From: Reticulitermes speratus
Lineage: Eukaryota > Arthropoda > Insecta > Blattodea > Rhinotermitidae
Direction: 5' to 3'
Length of the DNA: 64,000 nt
Assembly: GCA_021186555.1 (NCBI GenBank)
Contig: JAJKFL010000008.1
Span: 14,005,936 to 14,069,935, forward strand
Below, one piece after another: positions 10,711-21,640 of this stretch (its first letter is position 1; every line of letters begins with the position of its first letter). A program made the translations under genes and the position numbers. The notes below the pieces were generated by a model. The model searched no databases and had not been told where the DNA came from. It worked only from the letters and a program-made list of their open reading frames with translations.

Positions 10711-11707
10711 AAAAATTATTATTGTGAGATTAAAAACATGATTGCAAATATGATTAATCCTGCCTACACTAAAGGCTTTAGGCTTTGGGTTGTGTTTATT
10801 ATGTCAAGAATTATTGCAGTGCTGAACTTTTAAATGTCCTGAAGTACTGAATGGAACGTTAAAAGTTCAAATTTCTATAGCTTCTGATGCGAGTATTCTC
10901 CAAGCATTCCTCACATATCTGTGGTAATGCAACGTTGATGTGATAGTTATCTCGTAATTTAAACTATAGGAGGATAATAAAATAGTTTGTCTATTTTAAT
11001 ATTACACATTGTATATTTAAATAATTTACACATAAGTGCATATAATTTGAAATCGGAGGTAATTAAGTGGATATAAACATACTGAAGTATGAATGGCGAG
11101 ACTGCGAGGCCACTTCTGTATTTCCGGGGCGAATGATGAAAGCATTTTCTTACAAAGGACACAGCAGTACCATTCCATTGTCAAGGGCCTGATTAGCATG
11201 CCATGCGTTATGGCGGTAAAGATTAAATTCCAAGTAACGTACAGCATGTGATCACACGAATTACCCAAAAGATGGGGCTACTTTGTTCGACGAGACTGCC
11301 ATCTTCTGGTATCCTGATGTACTAGCTGAAACAGAACTGCTTTTGCGGAAAAATTTATGTACACAGTACAGGGCAGTGGCCCTCTCTCTGTTTTTATCAT
11401 TGCATGTAGAGTAATTTGAAAGCCTTTAAAATCGTCCAAGGGAGAGGGGGGGGGGGGACTGTATTGTAGGGACCAGATAAATTCCTAGCTTAGCTGAGCT
11501 CCAGGCGACACGGCGTGGCCGCTGTTAGGTTCACGCCGGAACAGACAGGCAGCTTTTTATCTGGGAGTGCATTTAATATGTTCCATTAGAATTTCTTCAA
11601 TCACCCTTCCAATAACTTTCCTTTTATTTGCGCTAATTATTTGCTAGGTGTTATGTTTTATTGTTTAAAAGAAAGTGAAAAGTGCTGTGGTAAATACGAC
11701 AGTGAAG
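10711..11707. other. Unassigned DNA with a G tract
   Basis: A run of about 14 G residues lies at 11444-11458. Nothing else recognised. Confidence 0.4.
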
Positions 11708-11978
11708 GGCCGTGCCATGGCTCAGGCGGTTAGTCGCCGGCCTCCCACCGCGGGCCCCGTGTTTGATCCCGGCTCAGTCCACGTGGGATTTGTGGTAGAC
11801 AGAGTGGCACTGGGACAGGTTTTCCCCCCGAGTACTTCGGTTTTCCCTTGTCAATTTCATTACACCGGTGCTCCATTACACGGAAAAATGAAAGAAAAAC
11901 TGATCACAAGGGTTGCACAACATGCCATAAGGCTGCGGTGCGTCCGTAGCTTCTGCTGCGGGGCCCTTCTTAAAAAAA
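11708..11978 (+). repeat. SINE family D, full length
   Basis: Head GGCCGTGCCATGGCTCAGGC with GGTTAGTCGCCGGCC and a B-box-like GTTTGATCCCGGC, as in a long-arm tRNA. Body: GTGGCACTGGGACAGGTTTT, ACACCGGTGCTCCATTACAC, GGCTGCGGTGCGTCCGTAGC, then GGGGCCCTTCTTAAAAAAA. An open frame of 147 codons across it is a chance frame in the SINE. Confidence 0.85.
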
Positions 11979-12149
11979 GTGCTTTTGGAACGGATAAAAG
12001 AGGCTTGGTGTTGTGTGCGCAGTGCTTCCCCTCTTGCCTACGCAAACAACTAGCAGGTAATCTGGTCCCTAAAATACGTCACTCTTCAGATTTAAATATA
12101 TTCATCACACTAATATAGGATGCACTTAAACGTGGAGTATTTATCTGCC

Positions 12150-12570
12150 TTTCATCAGAAACTGTTAATGTGATGGATATGAAATTCCTCGCATTTTATG
12201 CAACTCCAAGTTTCACTACCGTGTTCACAAGAACCTACCATTGGCCCTATAACGAACCAGATAGCTGTCCGTGGCCTTCCATCCCATTTCTTCATGATTC
12301 ATTTTAACATTATTCTCCCATCTATGCCTAGGCCTTCCAAGCGGTCTCTCCTTCAGGTTTCCAAAACCAAATTTGCTTTTCTTTTCCGCATGCATGCTAC
12401 ATATTCCACCCATCTCATCCTTGGTTTCATCACCCTCATATTTTACGGATAGGAGTACAAATCACGATGATCCTTTTTATGTAGTTTTCTTTAGCCTCTT
12501 GTTGCTTCCTCCTCCTTAGGCCCAAAACATCTGTTCTTGATCACTCTCAGCATATATTCTTCCCCTAACG
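12150..12570 (-). mobile_element. RTE-like LINE (family F), C-terminal region
   Basis: Minus-strand frames read RCFGPKEEEATRG, then LKERPLGRPRHRWENNVKMN and HEEMGWKATDSYLV. They match the family order RRVFGPK-EEVTG-WRKLHN, GKRPLGRPRRRWEDNIKMD, LREMGWDGVDWI. Stop codons and small indels interrupt the frame. The terminal VNTVM-LRVP region survives only as nucleotide similarity near 12190-12230. The part present lies after the reverse transcriptase domain. Confidence 0.75.
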
Positions 12571-13984
12571 CAATAGATAAATTTTCACTAAGGTATAAAT
12601 CAGCAGGAAATATTATAGTTCAGTATCATTCTTTCATTTGAATTATGATTATCATTTTTCTTTTCTTTCACTGCATTTATCAACGAGAAAAAGGAGACAA
12701 TGCTTTATGAGTTCCAGATCACGTAATGTTTTTTTCTGTAAAAGATTTGTAAAGCATGGAGTTTTAATTTGTAATTTAATCTGAAGAACTGCAGTAATCA
12801 TGACTGCGAACCACAGAGGGTTTCTGTTCAAAGAATGCCCTTGAAAACGTAAATATTACACGTGCGACTTTATTTACTGGTCAGTAAATCAGTGTGTGTG
12901 TGTGTGTGCGTATGTGTGTGGGCGTGAAAGAGTGTGCGAAGTGGTTAAATGTGTTAATAAATTACTGGGAAAAAGAGATTAAGTTTACTCGGTGCAATGG
13001 CTGATAATGTACAGTAAATTGTTAATTAATTCTGAGAAGAATTTCTTCTCGCAAGACAGACTTACCTTGGACTAGACGAGTCCGATTCTTATCCCGGTTC
13101 TTTGTGATTGAAATCAGTATTGCGTGGTCTGCGGATTGCCCCAGGTCATTTATTCATTTATCCCTCAACTACTTTACGAATGCATTAAATCGACTGCGAC
13201 CCTGAACACTATTTCACAAATAGCATGTCTAAATCTCATTGGGACAAATTCTGATAGAACTTTGAGGTCGATAATTTTGTTTGGAATTTTTCATGTTTAC
13301 GAAGCTAGTAGGCTCATATTTGCGTCTTTTCATTGCGAATGCACTTAAAACTAATGAAGGCCCTCTGTTGTATTTCTCTAGTGCATAAAATAAGGAAGGG
13401 ATTCTGTACTGAAAAGGAGTTCAAAAATTTTCCAAATGTGCTGGTTCCTACTTTGCCTATTTTATTGGCTTTGGCGCTTAAATTTACTTTTATACCAGTA
13501 CACTCAGTTTCATGTTATGAGCATGTACTTTAAGACGCTTTGTAATTGAAGTATCCATAGGTCAAACAGGAAGCTGCATACGTCGGAAGCTATAGTGCAT
13601 TCTCTTGGTGTAAAGCTTATGTAAAACTCAATTTCTCTGTATCCTGCGTAGTATGTAATATTTTACATGCATAGTTAACGCAGTTAATTGCCCCAGATCA
13701 TTAGGAGCACCGGAACTAAGGCAACCAGATATTGTAGAGATAACAAAGGACTTCAAACATTAATTTTCCAGTAATTCCTTGAAACGTAGCCAAATTGGTA
13801 ACCATCTGCGTAAAGAAAATAACATATTCTTAACACAAATTATTATACAAAAGAAACTCGTTCCCACTGACTTGGTTTACAAAAATTAGGTAATTGAAAC
13901 TGTTGCTGATAACCTTACTTGAAGTGCACGTGGAATTCTACCAGAGTTGACGATCAGAAACTCGGGTTTGTAATTCAAAATATG
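12571..13984. other. Unassigned DNA with a (TG)n microsatellite
   Basis: A dinucleotide TG repeat with small interruptions lies at about 12892-12923. The rest is AT-rich and shows nothing I recognise. Confidence 0.45.
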
Positions 13985-14420
13985 TATTCCTTCTTCATGT
14001 CACTTATGTTCCATACTACTGTCCTTATACAACAAACACTAAGACAAATATCCATGCCCCTGGAGTGATTTTTTTCCCCTGTCCCGTTATTTCCCTTTGA
14101 TCCATTTTGTACTTTTAAATCCTTCCGTCCTTCTTCATGTCACTTATGTTCCATACTAGTCCTTATACAACAAACACAACACAAACATCCATGCCCCCGG
14201 TGGGATTTTTTTTTTTTTGCCTGTCTGGGGTTTTCCCCCTTTGATCCATTTTTGTACTGTTTAAATCCTTTCGTCCTTCATGTCACTTTACGTTCCATGC
14301 TATCGTCCTTACAACAAACACAACACAAACATCCATGCCCCCGGCCCGATTCGAACCCACGATCCTAGTAAGCGAGCGGCCGAAGACCCACGCCTTAGAC
14401 CGTGCGGCCACTGGGATCGG
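13985..14420 (-). repeat. SINE family A head with 2.5 body monomers
   Basis: Read on the minus strand, an intact A head (GCCGATCCCAGTGGCCGCAC, B box near 14348-14358) leads into a 142-bp monomer. It starts GGGGGCATGGATGTTTGTGT and includes CATAAGTGACATGAAG, GTACAAAAATGGATCAAAGG and an A run. The monomer recurs at spacings of 143 and 140 bp (CTTCATG at 14276, 14133 and 13993). It is the same monomer as in the 8.2 kb chimera. Confidence 0.85.
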
Positions 14421-14432
14421 CTCTTAATGAGC

Positions 14433-14514
14433 ATGACCATGCCTTTGGAGTGCTATTCGAACCCCGTACCGTCCAGTCCATAGTTACTCGCTATACCGAC
14501 TAAGCTATCCCGGA
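14433..14514 (-). repeat. SINE family B head alone
   Basis: On the minus strand: CCGGGATAGCTTAGTCGGTA, TAGCGAGTAACTATGGACTG and GTACGGGGTTCGAAT. The family B body is missing. The head stands 12 bp upstream of, and in the same direction as, the family A head at 14420, so the pair may be a composite SINE with two tRNA heads. Confidence 0.75.
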
Positions 14515-14529
14515 TTTTAAATTGTATAT

Positions 14530-14551
14530 AAATAAATAAATAAATAAATAA
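14530..14551. repeat. (AAAT)n microsatellite
   Basis: About five AAAT units. Confidence 0.8.
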
Positions 14552-15004
14552 GCATTATAACATGTCACGAAAATTGAACGTGGTTTTTAGGCGTTTTGCA
14601 ACAAAACCAGGTAACTTTCGTCATTATGAAAGCTGTGGAATATTACTACAAATAATCAGCATAGTCCGAATAGAAGAATGCGACCTTGCAACACGGCAAG
14701 ACGGAATGCTGCCGTAATAATGATGACTGCACATTTCAGCTGTGTTTTACCCGAATGTGATGTCTGCCGCCGACCGTGACCATGAGCCAGTCTGCATTGT
14801 TTAGTGTTATGAATCGGCCATAAAGTAATCCACATGCCCAAATGTGGTCAGACGTTTATTGCTGTGATAGCTGACACTTTACACTTTAACTGTAATTGCT
14901 GCTGTAAATAAATATGTCGAAATCTTGAAATATTACTCTGTCAATATCGAGACTTCTTGACTAAGAAATTTTCTTGATGTAAACATCATAGAAAATGCAC
15001 GTAT
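14552..15004. other. Unassigned DNA
   Basis: Nothing recognised. Confidence 0.4.
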
Positions 15005-15115
15005 TTGTAATAACTAGCTAACTAACTGTCTGACTAACTGATTAACTATGTAACTATCTAACTAACTCACTATATAGAACAAAGTCATGCTTCAAAATGT
15101 ATACGAGTCTGTAGG
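15005..15115 (-). mobile_element. LINE family F 3' tail
   Basis: Minus strand: TTTTGAAGCATGACTTTGTT, CTATATAGTGAGTTAGTTAG, then a degenerate (GTTA)n. It corresponds to the 3' UTR end seen at 2.1 and 7.8 kb (CTTCTCAAGAACGACTCTGG, CCATGGAGTTAGTTAG). No coding part remains. Confidence 0.5.
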
Positions 15116-15972
15116 TTGTTTGGTTGAAAATCACGTGTTTCTTGGTGCATTCCTAAAGGTCTGTCTTTGAACCATTCCCGGAGCCAATTGGCGGCGGCGT
15201 CTACGCACAAGAAGGGCGCAAGTCCCCTTGAAATAGACAGAAGTCAATTCCCGCTAGAAATGTAATAAATCTCACACACAAATAAAATACCCATGACAGA
15301 CAGAATTGAATACGAAGTTACTTGTGTTAATTTCAAAATACACCTGCTAATCTAGGCCTGCTGATCAATAAAATTTAAGAAAATTATAGGCAGTTCAATT
15401 ACAAGAGAACGTATGTAAATAATTAGTTGCAGTTTGCAGCATCTACAGAAATTTTAAATCTGCCGCATTGATATTACAGCAAGAAATTTATCAGCTGTAG
15501 CTAACTTCTAACTTATGGGTGCTTCTTTGAATACATTATTTATTCCCCCCCCTCCCTTGGATCACACAGTTCCGCCGTCTATGACTGACCAGTAGAATCC
15601 ATTTAAGATAAATTAAGCGTTGATTCCTCAAAGGACGACTTTCGTTGATGTTTCCCGACCAAACATTTGTGCACACTTCATATTTCTCGCATGTTATATG
15701 TTTCTCTTCCTTTCTCCTTGATTTTACTATAACAATTTTACATGTTGTGAAAACTGAGGGGCTTTTCTCTATGCAGGTTTCGTCACCGTAATACTGCTTC
15801 CTATTTAGTAAGCTCAAATGTTCACCTCAGCCTTCATCTTTAAATAAAGCATTTGTTTAATCATTAAACTCGATTTACTCACAGTAACAACAGGGAAGCA
15901 TATAAATTTAACTACAACTCAATTAAAGTGTGAGAGACTTGAGGTTATCATATCGGCGCTGCCGAAGTTTCA
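15116..15972. other. Unassigned AT-rich DNA
   Basis: Nothing recognised. Confidence 0.4.
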
Positions 15973-16046
15973 GGTCTTGTGGGATGTTACGCCGTCTCGA
16001 ATAGTAAATAATTATCGACGTTTCGGAGAAACATGATGCCTTCCTG
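15973..16046 (-). repeat. Foldback family FB-1, single arm
   Basis: On the plus strand: GTCTTGTGGGATGTTACGCC then TTATCGACGTTTCGGAGAAA. This is the shared outer end and the GAAACGTC core of FB-1 in reverse. The core hairpin is degraded and the second arm is absent. A LINE fragment begins directly after it. Confidence 0.55.
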
Positions 16047-16215
16047 TGCATGGTGCTGAGGAGAGTGTTTGGATAAAACAGAAAGGTTATAACGGAATGT
16101 TAGATGAAGTTTCATGATGAGAAGCTTCATAATTTATATGCTTCACCAAATATGATTAGGATGGTGAAAGGAAGATTAGATCAGCGGGTCATGTAGCATA
16201 CATGATAGACATTAA
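16047..16215 (+). mobile_element. RTE-like LINE (family F) fragment
   Basis: Plus-strand codons give LRRVFG, then DEKLHNLYASPNMIRMVKGR and a degraded RWAGHVA region. They match the family pattern RRVFGPK-EEVTG-WRKLHN-ELHNLYSSPSIIRMIKSRR. Three stop codons fall in this short stretch, so it is an old fragment. It lies upstream of the region kept at 2.1 kb. Confidence 0.65.
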
Positions 16216-17437
16216 AATGAATACATCAAGTCTGTGTTTACTAAATATTAATTTCAAATAAAGCGCGCAGAACAAGTACGTGAAAGTGTAGGCCCGAGTT
16301 GGGCTGTCTCGCCACAGAAAATAATAAATTAATATTATTTATAAATGTCTTTAAGTAGAGTGACAGTTAATACGCTGTTGTGTCGAAAGACGGAGGAAAG
16401 AAATAAATTCCTGAAGTAGCTTGTCGCAACGCAGCCTCGATGTACCGAGAAAGAATTTAAACCGAAGGCACTGAAGTGTAAGGAATTTCTTATTGTCACT
16501 TCGATCGCTTTCGGTTCTTTGTCCTGACCAAAGTGCTGAGGCTTTGTTGTGATTCAGATTATGGTTTTTGTTTCCGAAAATGGGTGATTATGTAAGTGCC
16601 TGTCTGTCCCATGTTACAGAACGAACGATCTGAGACTATTACATGAGTGTGACGTTCATTATTGTCTATTTCTGTAGGTCCGTTGTTGTAAGAGGTTGGG
16701 CGCAGTACAATAAAACTTTCTAATGTTCTGCACATGTTTTCATTCATAAAACATAATTGATCTGCCACAATTGACATGAACCTAAAAGCGGAACGAATCA
16801 TGTTTTCTACGAACAGCTTAACTTCTCACAACTTATGTACGACTGAAAATGTTTACTTCAGCACATATTTTCTGAAAATATTCTTTCTGATTTTTATATC
16901 TCATTTATCTGGTGTCACTCTATTACAGACATAAATCTCCTGTCACAAAGTTAGCCGCGTTATCGATGTGACAGCGTGGCGACAAAAATCGTTTCTCTTT
17001 GTATTCTTTGCATATTTATTATACACAATACTTTTAGTAAAGAATATTTAATTTTCCATACTAATTTTTGTACGATTAGCCACTTTTGGAAAATAGCTAC
17101 AAATACGTCGTGTGAGTCTCATGTAAATTGTGGGTATACTGAACAGATACGAGCCAAAATTGAATTCACTTTACAAATTTTGTTGAGGATTCCAGTATAA
17201 AATGTTGCTGCATTTTCTTTCTCACATTAAGAGATGAAATTTGAGGACAATTAAACGGATGAACACGAGATTTCCATACCCTGCACGTGAGCGTACTGAA
17301 AGTAAAGGACAGTGATTTATGAAAAGTCGTAAAGATTTTATTTGGGACGTATCCTATAGGCACGTTAATGCATTATGCATTTTCACACCTTTGCGCTTTC
17401 TGACGTTTTCACAGCGGTGTAGCGGAGGCCTCCCATT
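16216..17437. other. Unassigned DNA, 1.2 kb
   Basis: Nothing recognised. Confidence 0.4.
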
Positions 17438-17625
17438 CTTCTGGGATATGACAGTGCTTTGCTGGGTAATCGGATCCCGACGCTTCGAAGTAACGTGGTG
17501 TCCACGTCTTCAAGGGTGGAACAAGTCTAAGAAAAACAACATTTCGGTCCTTGGATACAAAGTCATTACATTGCGTCGAAAGCTCGGGATCCGATTACCC
17601 AGTGACGCAGTGTCACATCCCACGC
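17438..17625. repeat. Foldback FB-1 with two arms
   Basis: The left arm (CTGGGATATGACAGTGCTTT, GCTGGGTAATCGGATCCCGA) is the inverse of the right arm (GCTCGGGATCCGATTACCCA, GTGACGCAGTGTCACATCCC). Inside the left arm the minus strand has UUGAAGA, the perfect hairpin CGUGG-ACA-CCACG, GAAGCGUC, then GGG, which can pair with CCC in front. Arm divergence points to an old element. Confidence 0.8.
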
Positions 17626-18466
17626 GAACCAAATCCTTTTCCAGCGTTTAACCGTTTAAAACCTAATGGTAAATATATAGTGTATATATAACTGCTGTAA
17701 CATGAAGAAACTCTGCATCCTGCCCTTGCACATGCAGCGTATTTATGAGTTTCTTAAAATATCAAAACAGGCAAAAGAGGAAGACTATTATTGGGCGATA
17801 ACACAGGCGGCGGGACGGTCATGCTGCGGCCTATCAGGTGCCATTGTTTTGGAGTTTGGATTTGAAGTGAGCTTCCTTGTTGATACGTGTATAGTTGACC
17901 ACGTGTATACTCAATTCCGTCTTGGGACAAAATATGTCTTGCGCCAGTCTATCAGAGCGCAACTACTGCGCAAGTCGGGGTGTGTCTGTATATAAAACAT
18001 ATTTAATTCATTCAATTTTTGTATTGAATTATGCTTTATATGTCATTCCTGCACAAATATCTAAGCATATTGAGGAACATAAGCATCACGCATACTTCTT
18101 CGCTCTCTATTTCACGAATCAAGATAAAATTCTTTGCTGATTTGGTCTCTTCGTGAGATGTGAACTCTTGAAATGCGTTGTTTTGCAGTAAGTTTATTTT
18201 ATCTGGAATGCTATGATTCTTATAATTCGCGTCACAACCGTTTTCAAGGTGACTCCTGTGCAACCGTTTTTATTGTCATTATGAACATGTTCGTCAGAAA
18301 TTGCTACAATTTCCGCGCTATTGATTCCACATCCTGGTAGCTCGCCTTGGAAATCTGATTGCAGATGCATTTGTCGTCGGTAGGAATGCATTCTGTTTTG
18401 TTACATTGAATTCCAGGATAAGGCTTTAACCCTTGTGGCCCTTCTCTATGTATTAATTATTGTACA
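17626..18466. other. Unassigned DNA
   Basis: Nothing recognised. Confidence 0.4.
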
Positions 18467-18690
18467 GCCGATCCCAGTGGCATCGCGATCTAAGGCGTGG
18501 GTCTGCGGCGGTTTGCTTGCTGGGATTGTGGGTTCGAATCCCGCCCGGGGCATGGGCGTCTGTCTCTGCGTCGGGCTGACCACTCGTCCAGATGAGTTCT
18601 ACCAAGTGTAGTGTGTCTGAGTGTGATCGTGAAGCTTCTATAATGAGGAGGGCCTGGCCCACTAGAGGCTGTTGCACTATTGGAAAAAAA
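18467..18690 (+). repeat. SINE family A, internal deletion
   Basis: Head GCCGATCCCAGTGGCATCGC, B box GGGTTCGAATCCCGCC and an A-rich end. About 35 bp of the TGTTGTGTGTTGTCAAGTAG part of the body are missing after GGGCGTCTGTCTCTGCG. Confidence 0.85.
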
Positions 18691-19347
18691 TAAATATTTT
18701 ACACGTCTCCTTACGTACCCATTACAGGTATTACATAACTGAACATCATGATTTTAGATCTGTTGCTATTACCCCATGCGCACTGAATTAAGAGCAAATA
18801 ATATTTTAACCACTTAAACACGAGATAAATAGAAGTAAAATAAAGTGCAAGAGGTCGTAAGGAGATACATCTCATTATTGAAAGGAATTGACAGATAATT
18901 ACGGTTCGAAATGTTCCCTGGCAGTGCCCGCTTGTCCTTCTGGTAAACGAAGTTGCAGGCAAATAAAAAGCAATAGGAAGTGGACAGTTTTGAATATGTT
19001 GTAGGGGAAGGAAATGGAGCAGTTACTACATTAGGCTGAATTTTGATATTAAAATTCTGAGGGCTCGATAGGAATTATAGGGTTTTACGTGAAGCATGCA
19101 GCCCAAAGTGGAATTTTTTTTACCAGCTCAGCATTTGCCGTAAGATCAAGGGATACTGCGGAGAACCTTGATCGTCGTGTTGGTTGTCTGAAACATGAAA
19201 CAGTGTGAATGGACTTTTCTGTCAAATGCTCCCCTTTCTTCGGAAGAGCATTGCTTTGCTTAAAGGTTCGTATGTTTCGCCCCATTTATTCTTCCGGTCA
19301 GTTCTTCTGGTAAAAGTAGTATTAAGACGAAGAAGAGTGTGGAATAT
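18691..19347. other. Unassigned DNA
   Basis: Nothing recognised. Confidence 0.4.
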
Positions 19348-19501
19348 TGGTGGAATGATACTGACAGGGGAAGCAATTACTCGGAGGAAAAACCTGTCCC
19401 AGTGTCACTTTGTCCACCACAAATCTTACGTGGTCTGGTCTGAGTCTGAACCCTGGCCTCCGCGATGTGAAGCGGGCAACTAACTGCCATGATGCGGCCT
19501 T
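19348..19501 (-). repeat. SINE family D, 3'-truncated
   Basis: Minus strand: AAGGCCGCATCATGGCAGTT (head), GGATTTGTGGTGGACA-like body, ACTGGGACAGGTTTTTCCTC. It ends at the CATTCCACC part, so the GGGCCCTTCTT end is missing. Confidence 0.75.
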
Positions 19502-20017
19502 ATGAAATATAAATCGCATCTAAAGTATCTTTGAGCATTCAGTTTTTTTCGTCTTAGAAAACACATTTACTCTGTATGGCAAAGACCAACCGGATAATGC
19601 TGTTTAGGAAAATTATCTTTCTTTATTCTGAGTATCACATGAAAGAGAGGAATAAACAAAAAAATAAAAATCGATGTGTTTGAAATGTAAATGTTGAAGC
19701 ATGCAGTAGGCCTATAGGTGTATATAGTAACCATTGCACATTACTGCATTACGTGTTTTTAGTTGTTTTGACTCTTTTAGTGCCAGACCCTTTACCAAAG
19801 GTACGGAAAAACTGTGTCATTTCATACTGGTTGCATGTTTAAACTTTACATATGAATTAAATTTCTTTCCCTGTCATGGCATAGGCAATGAAGCCTGTTT
19901 CGACTAATGTAATAGTTTGTCTCTTTTAAGGAATTCATTTTTCTCGACGTCCTTTTTATTTATAGGCTACTGTAGCTTCTGATTTGGTAATACGTTCACT
20001 GGACTAGTATTATTATT
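19502..20017. other. Unassigned DNA
   Basis: Nothing recognised. Confidence 0.4.
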
Positions 20018-20175
20018 AGAGTTCCGCCCAGCCTACTATTCAGTGGGTGCCGTTCGCTGTTTCTCCGGAGGTAAAGCGATTGCTGCATGAAGCTAACCTT
20101 CCCCCCCCCCCCCCAACTAGTGCCGTGGTTAAATATGTGTGGAGCTCTACCCCAAATTCCTGGAAAAGTTTACCA
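20018..20175 (+). repeat. SINE family B, body only
   Basis: CCCAGCCTACTATTCAGTGG, GGAGGTAAAGCGATTGC and ACTAGTGCCGTGGTTAAATA follow the family B body order. A run of about 16 C at 20101-20116 has grown inside it. The tRNA head is missing. Confidence 0.7.
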
Positions 20176-20396
20176 TGTTAGAATGGGAGTATAAAATGTG
20201 CACAGAATGTGGTAGAGAATCCTTTCGGAACGTGACCACGCGAGATACCGAAAAGGAAATAAGAGGATAATATTAACGTGAAACTAAGGTGGAAGGTGGA
20301 AGATGAATGGAACTAGCTCAGGATCGCGTAAAATGACGCTTGTTATGGTTAACTGTGTTCACACTTCGAGTATTACTGTCTGTAAGTTAACTAATT

Positions 20397-20640
20397 TTTT
20401 TTCTATGGCTCGACAGCCTTATATGGGCCTGGGCCTCCTCGTTTCGTCGAGGCTTCACGATCACACACATCTGAGACACACCACAGTCGGTAGGACTCCT
20501 CTGGACGAGGGACCAGCTCGTCGCAGAGACCTCTACCTGACAGCACACAACACTCACAAGAGACAGACATCCATCCCACGATCCTAGTAAGCGAGTGGCC
20601 GAAGACCCACGTCTTAGACCGCACGGCCACTGGGATCGGC
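20397..20640 (-). repeat. SINE family A, perfect TSD, B box deleted
   Basis: Flanked by the 13-bp repeat AAGTTAACTAATT (20384-20396 and 20641-20653). It is close to the 2.3 kb copy except for a loss of about 20 bp at 20574, which removes the pol III B box and the GGGGGC arm of the head. The rest of the head (GCCGATCCCAGTGGCCGTGC) is intact. Confidence 0.9.
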
Positions 20641-20653
20641 AAGTTAACTAATT

Positions 20654-21544
20654 GACTAGGTATATTCACGTGTTCCTGGCTAGAAGTTAAAAGTTGGACA
20701 GAGGAAGAAAAGAGTACATTAGCTTAATATTCCTAAAGTTGGCTTACTCCTTTAACCGTATCTTGCTACACACGAGATATCTCGCTTAAATGCATTCGAT
20801 CTTGTAAAGTGATTTAACATGGTGTGTGAAAACATTGTCATTTATGAACAGTTAAAGCTAAGTATTCGTGGCTGCTCAACAAGAGAAATTAACATAAGAA
20901 GGTACAGAAGGGGTATTTCAAATAAAATACATGGTTGAAAGGTTTAAACATGTTCATGTAATGCGGCGACTTGCGACACACACATGAATACACAAGTATA
21001 ATAGTCATTGATTTATCCAAATATTCGTTATGAACTGAATTAGCCTCTTACTGTTAAGTGACAAAATGGCTGGAAACTGTGGTTGTGGGTAGACTAAATT
21101 ACTCTCTAATGTTTGCGTACTAAGAAGAACAACATTGCCAACGTTGCAAATAGTATTTTCGTTTAGTCTCAAAAATCAAACGATTAGACAGTAGTAGTAG
21201 CAGTAGCAATAGATAATTCACATTTCCTTATCTTACAGACGAAGTCCCGACGGCCTGCTAATTGTATTCACGTTAATGGAAAGCCTTACATTCCGTTACA
21301 GTAAAGTAGCGCATTCCACGCTTCGTTAGCACTCTTCACTTTACAAACTGTATTATAGTGACGTCAGTATAATAACAAGGACGAGATCGAAAGTGAAAAG
21401 AAATCTTCAATTCCTGTAACTTTTATACGTGAATTTTATATTGAATGTATTATTGAGCTGTGGTCCGTCCACTTTTCTACAAATTCCCTTTTAAAATTAA
21501 ATGAATTTCGATTAAATTTGATATTGATAGTCTGCATTACAAAC
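20654..21544. other. Unassigned DNA
   Basis: Nothing recognised. Confidence 0.4.
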
Positions 21545-21640
21545 AGGACAATGAGGAGAATGTTTGGACCTAAGAATTGAGAAGTAATTAGGAGGCGTCA
21601 AGAACTTCATAATGAGGATTTCTGCAATTGTTCTTTTCGT
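21545..21640 (+). mobile_element. RTE-like LINE (family F) fragment
   Basis: Plus-strand codons MRRMFGPKN, a stop, EVIRRRQELHNEDF match RRMFGPKREEVTGGWRKLHN of the family. Only about 90 bp are recognisable. Confidence 0.55.

Noticed and set aside
11675-12118. 147-codon plus-strand frame
   Set aside because: It covers the whole SINE D copy and has no protein-like composition; other copies of the SINE give different frames.
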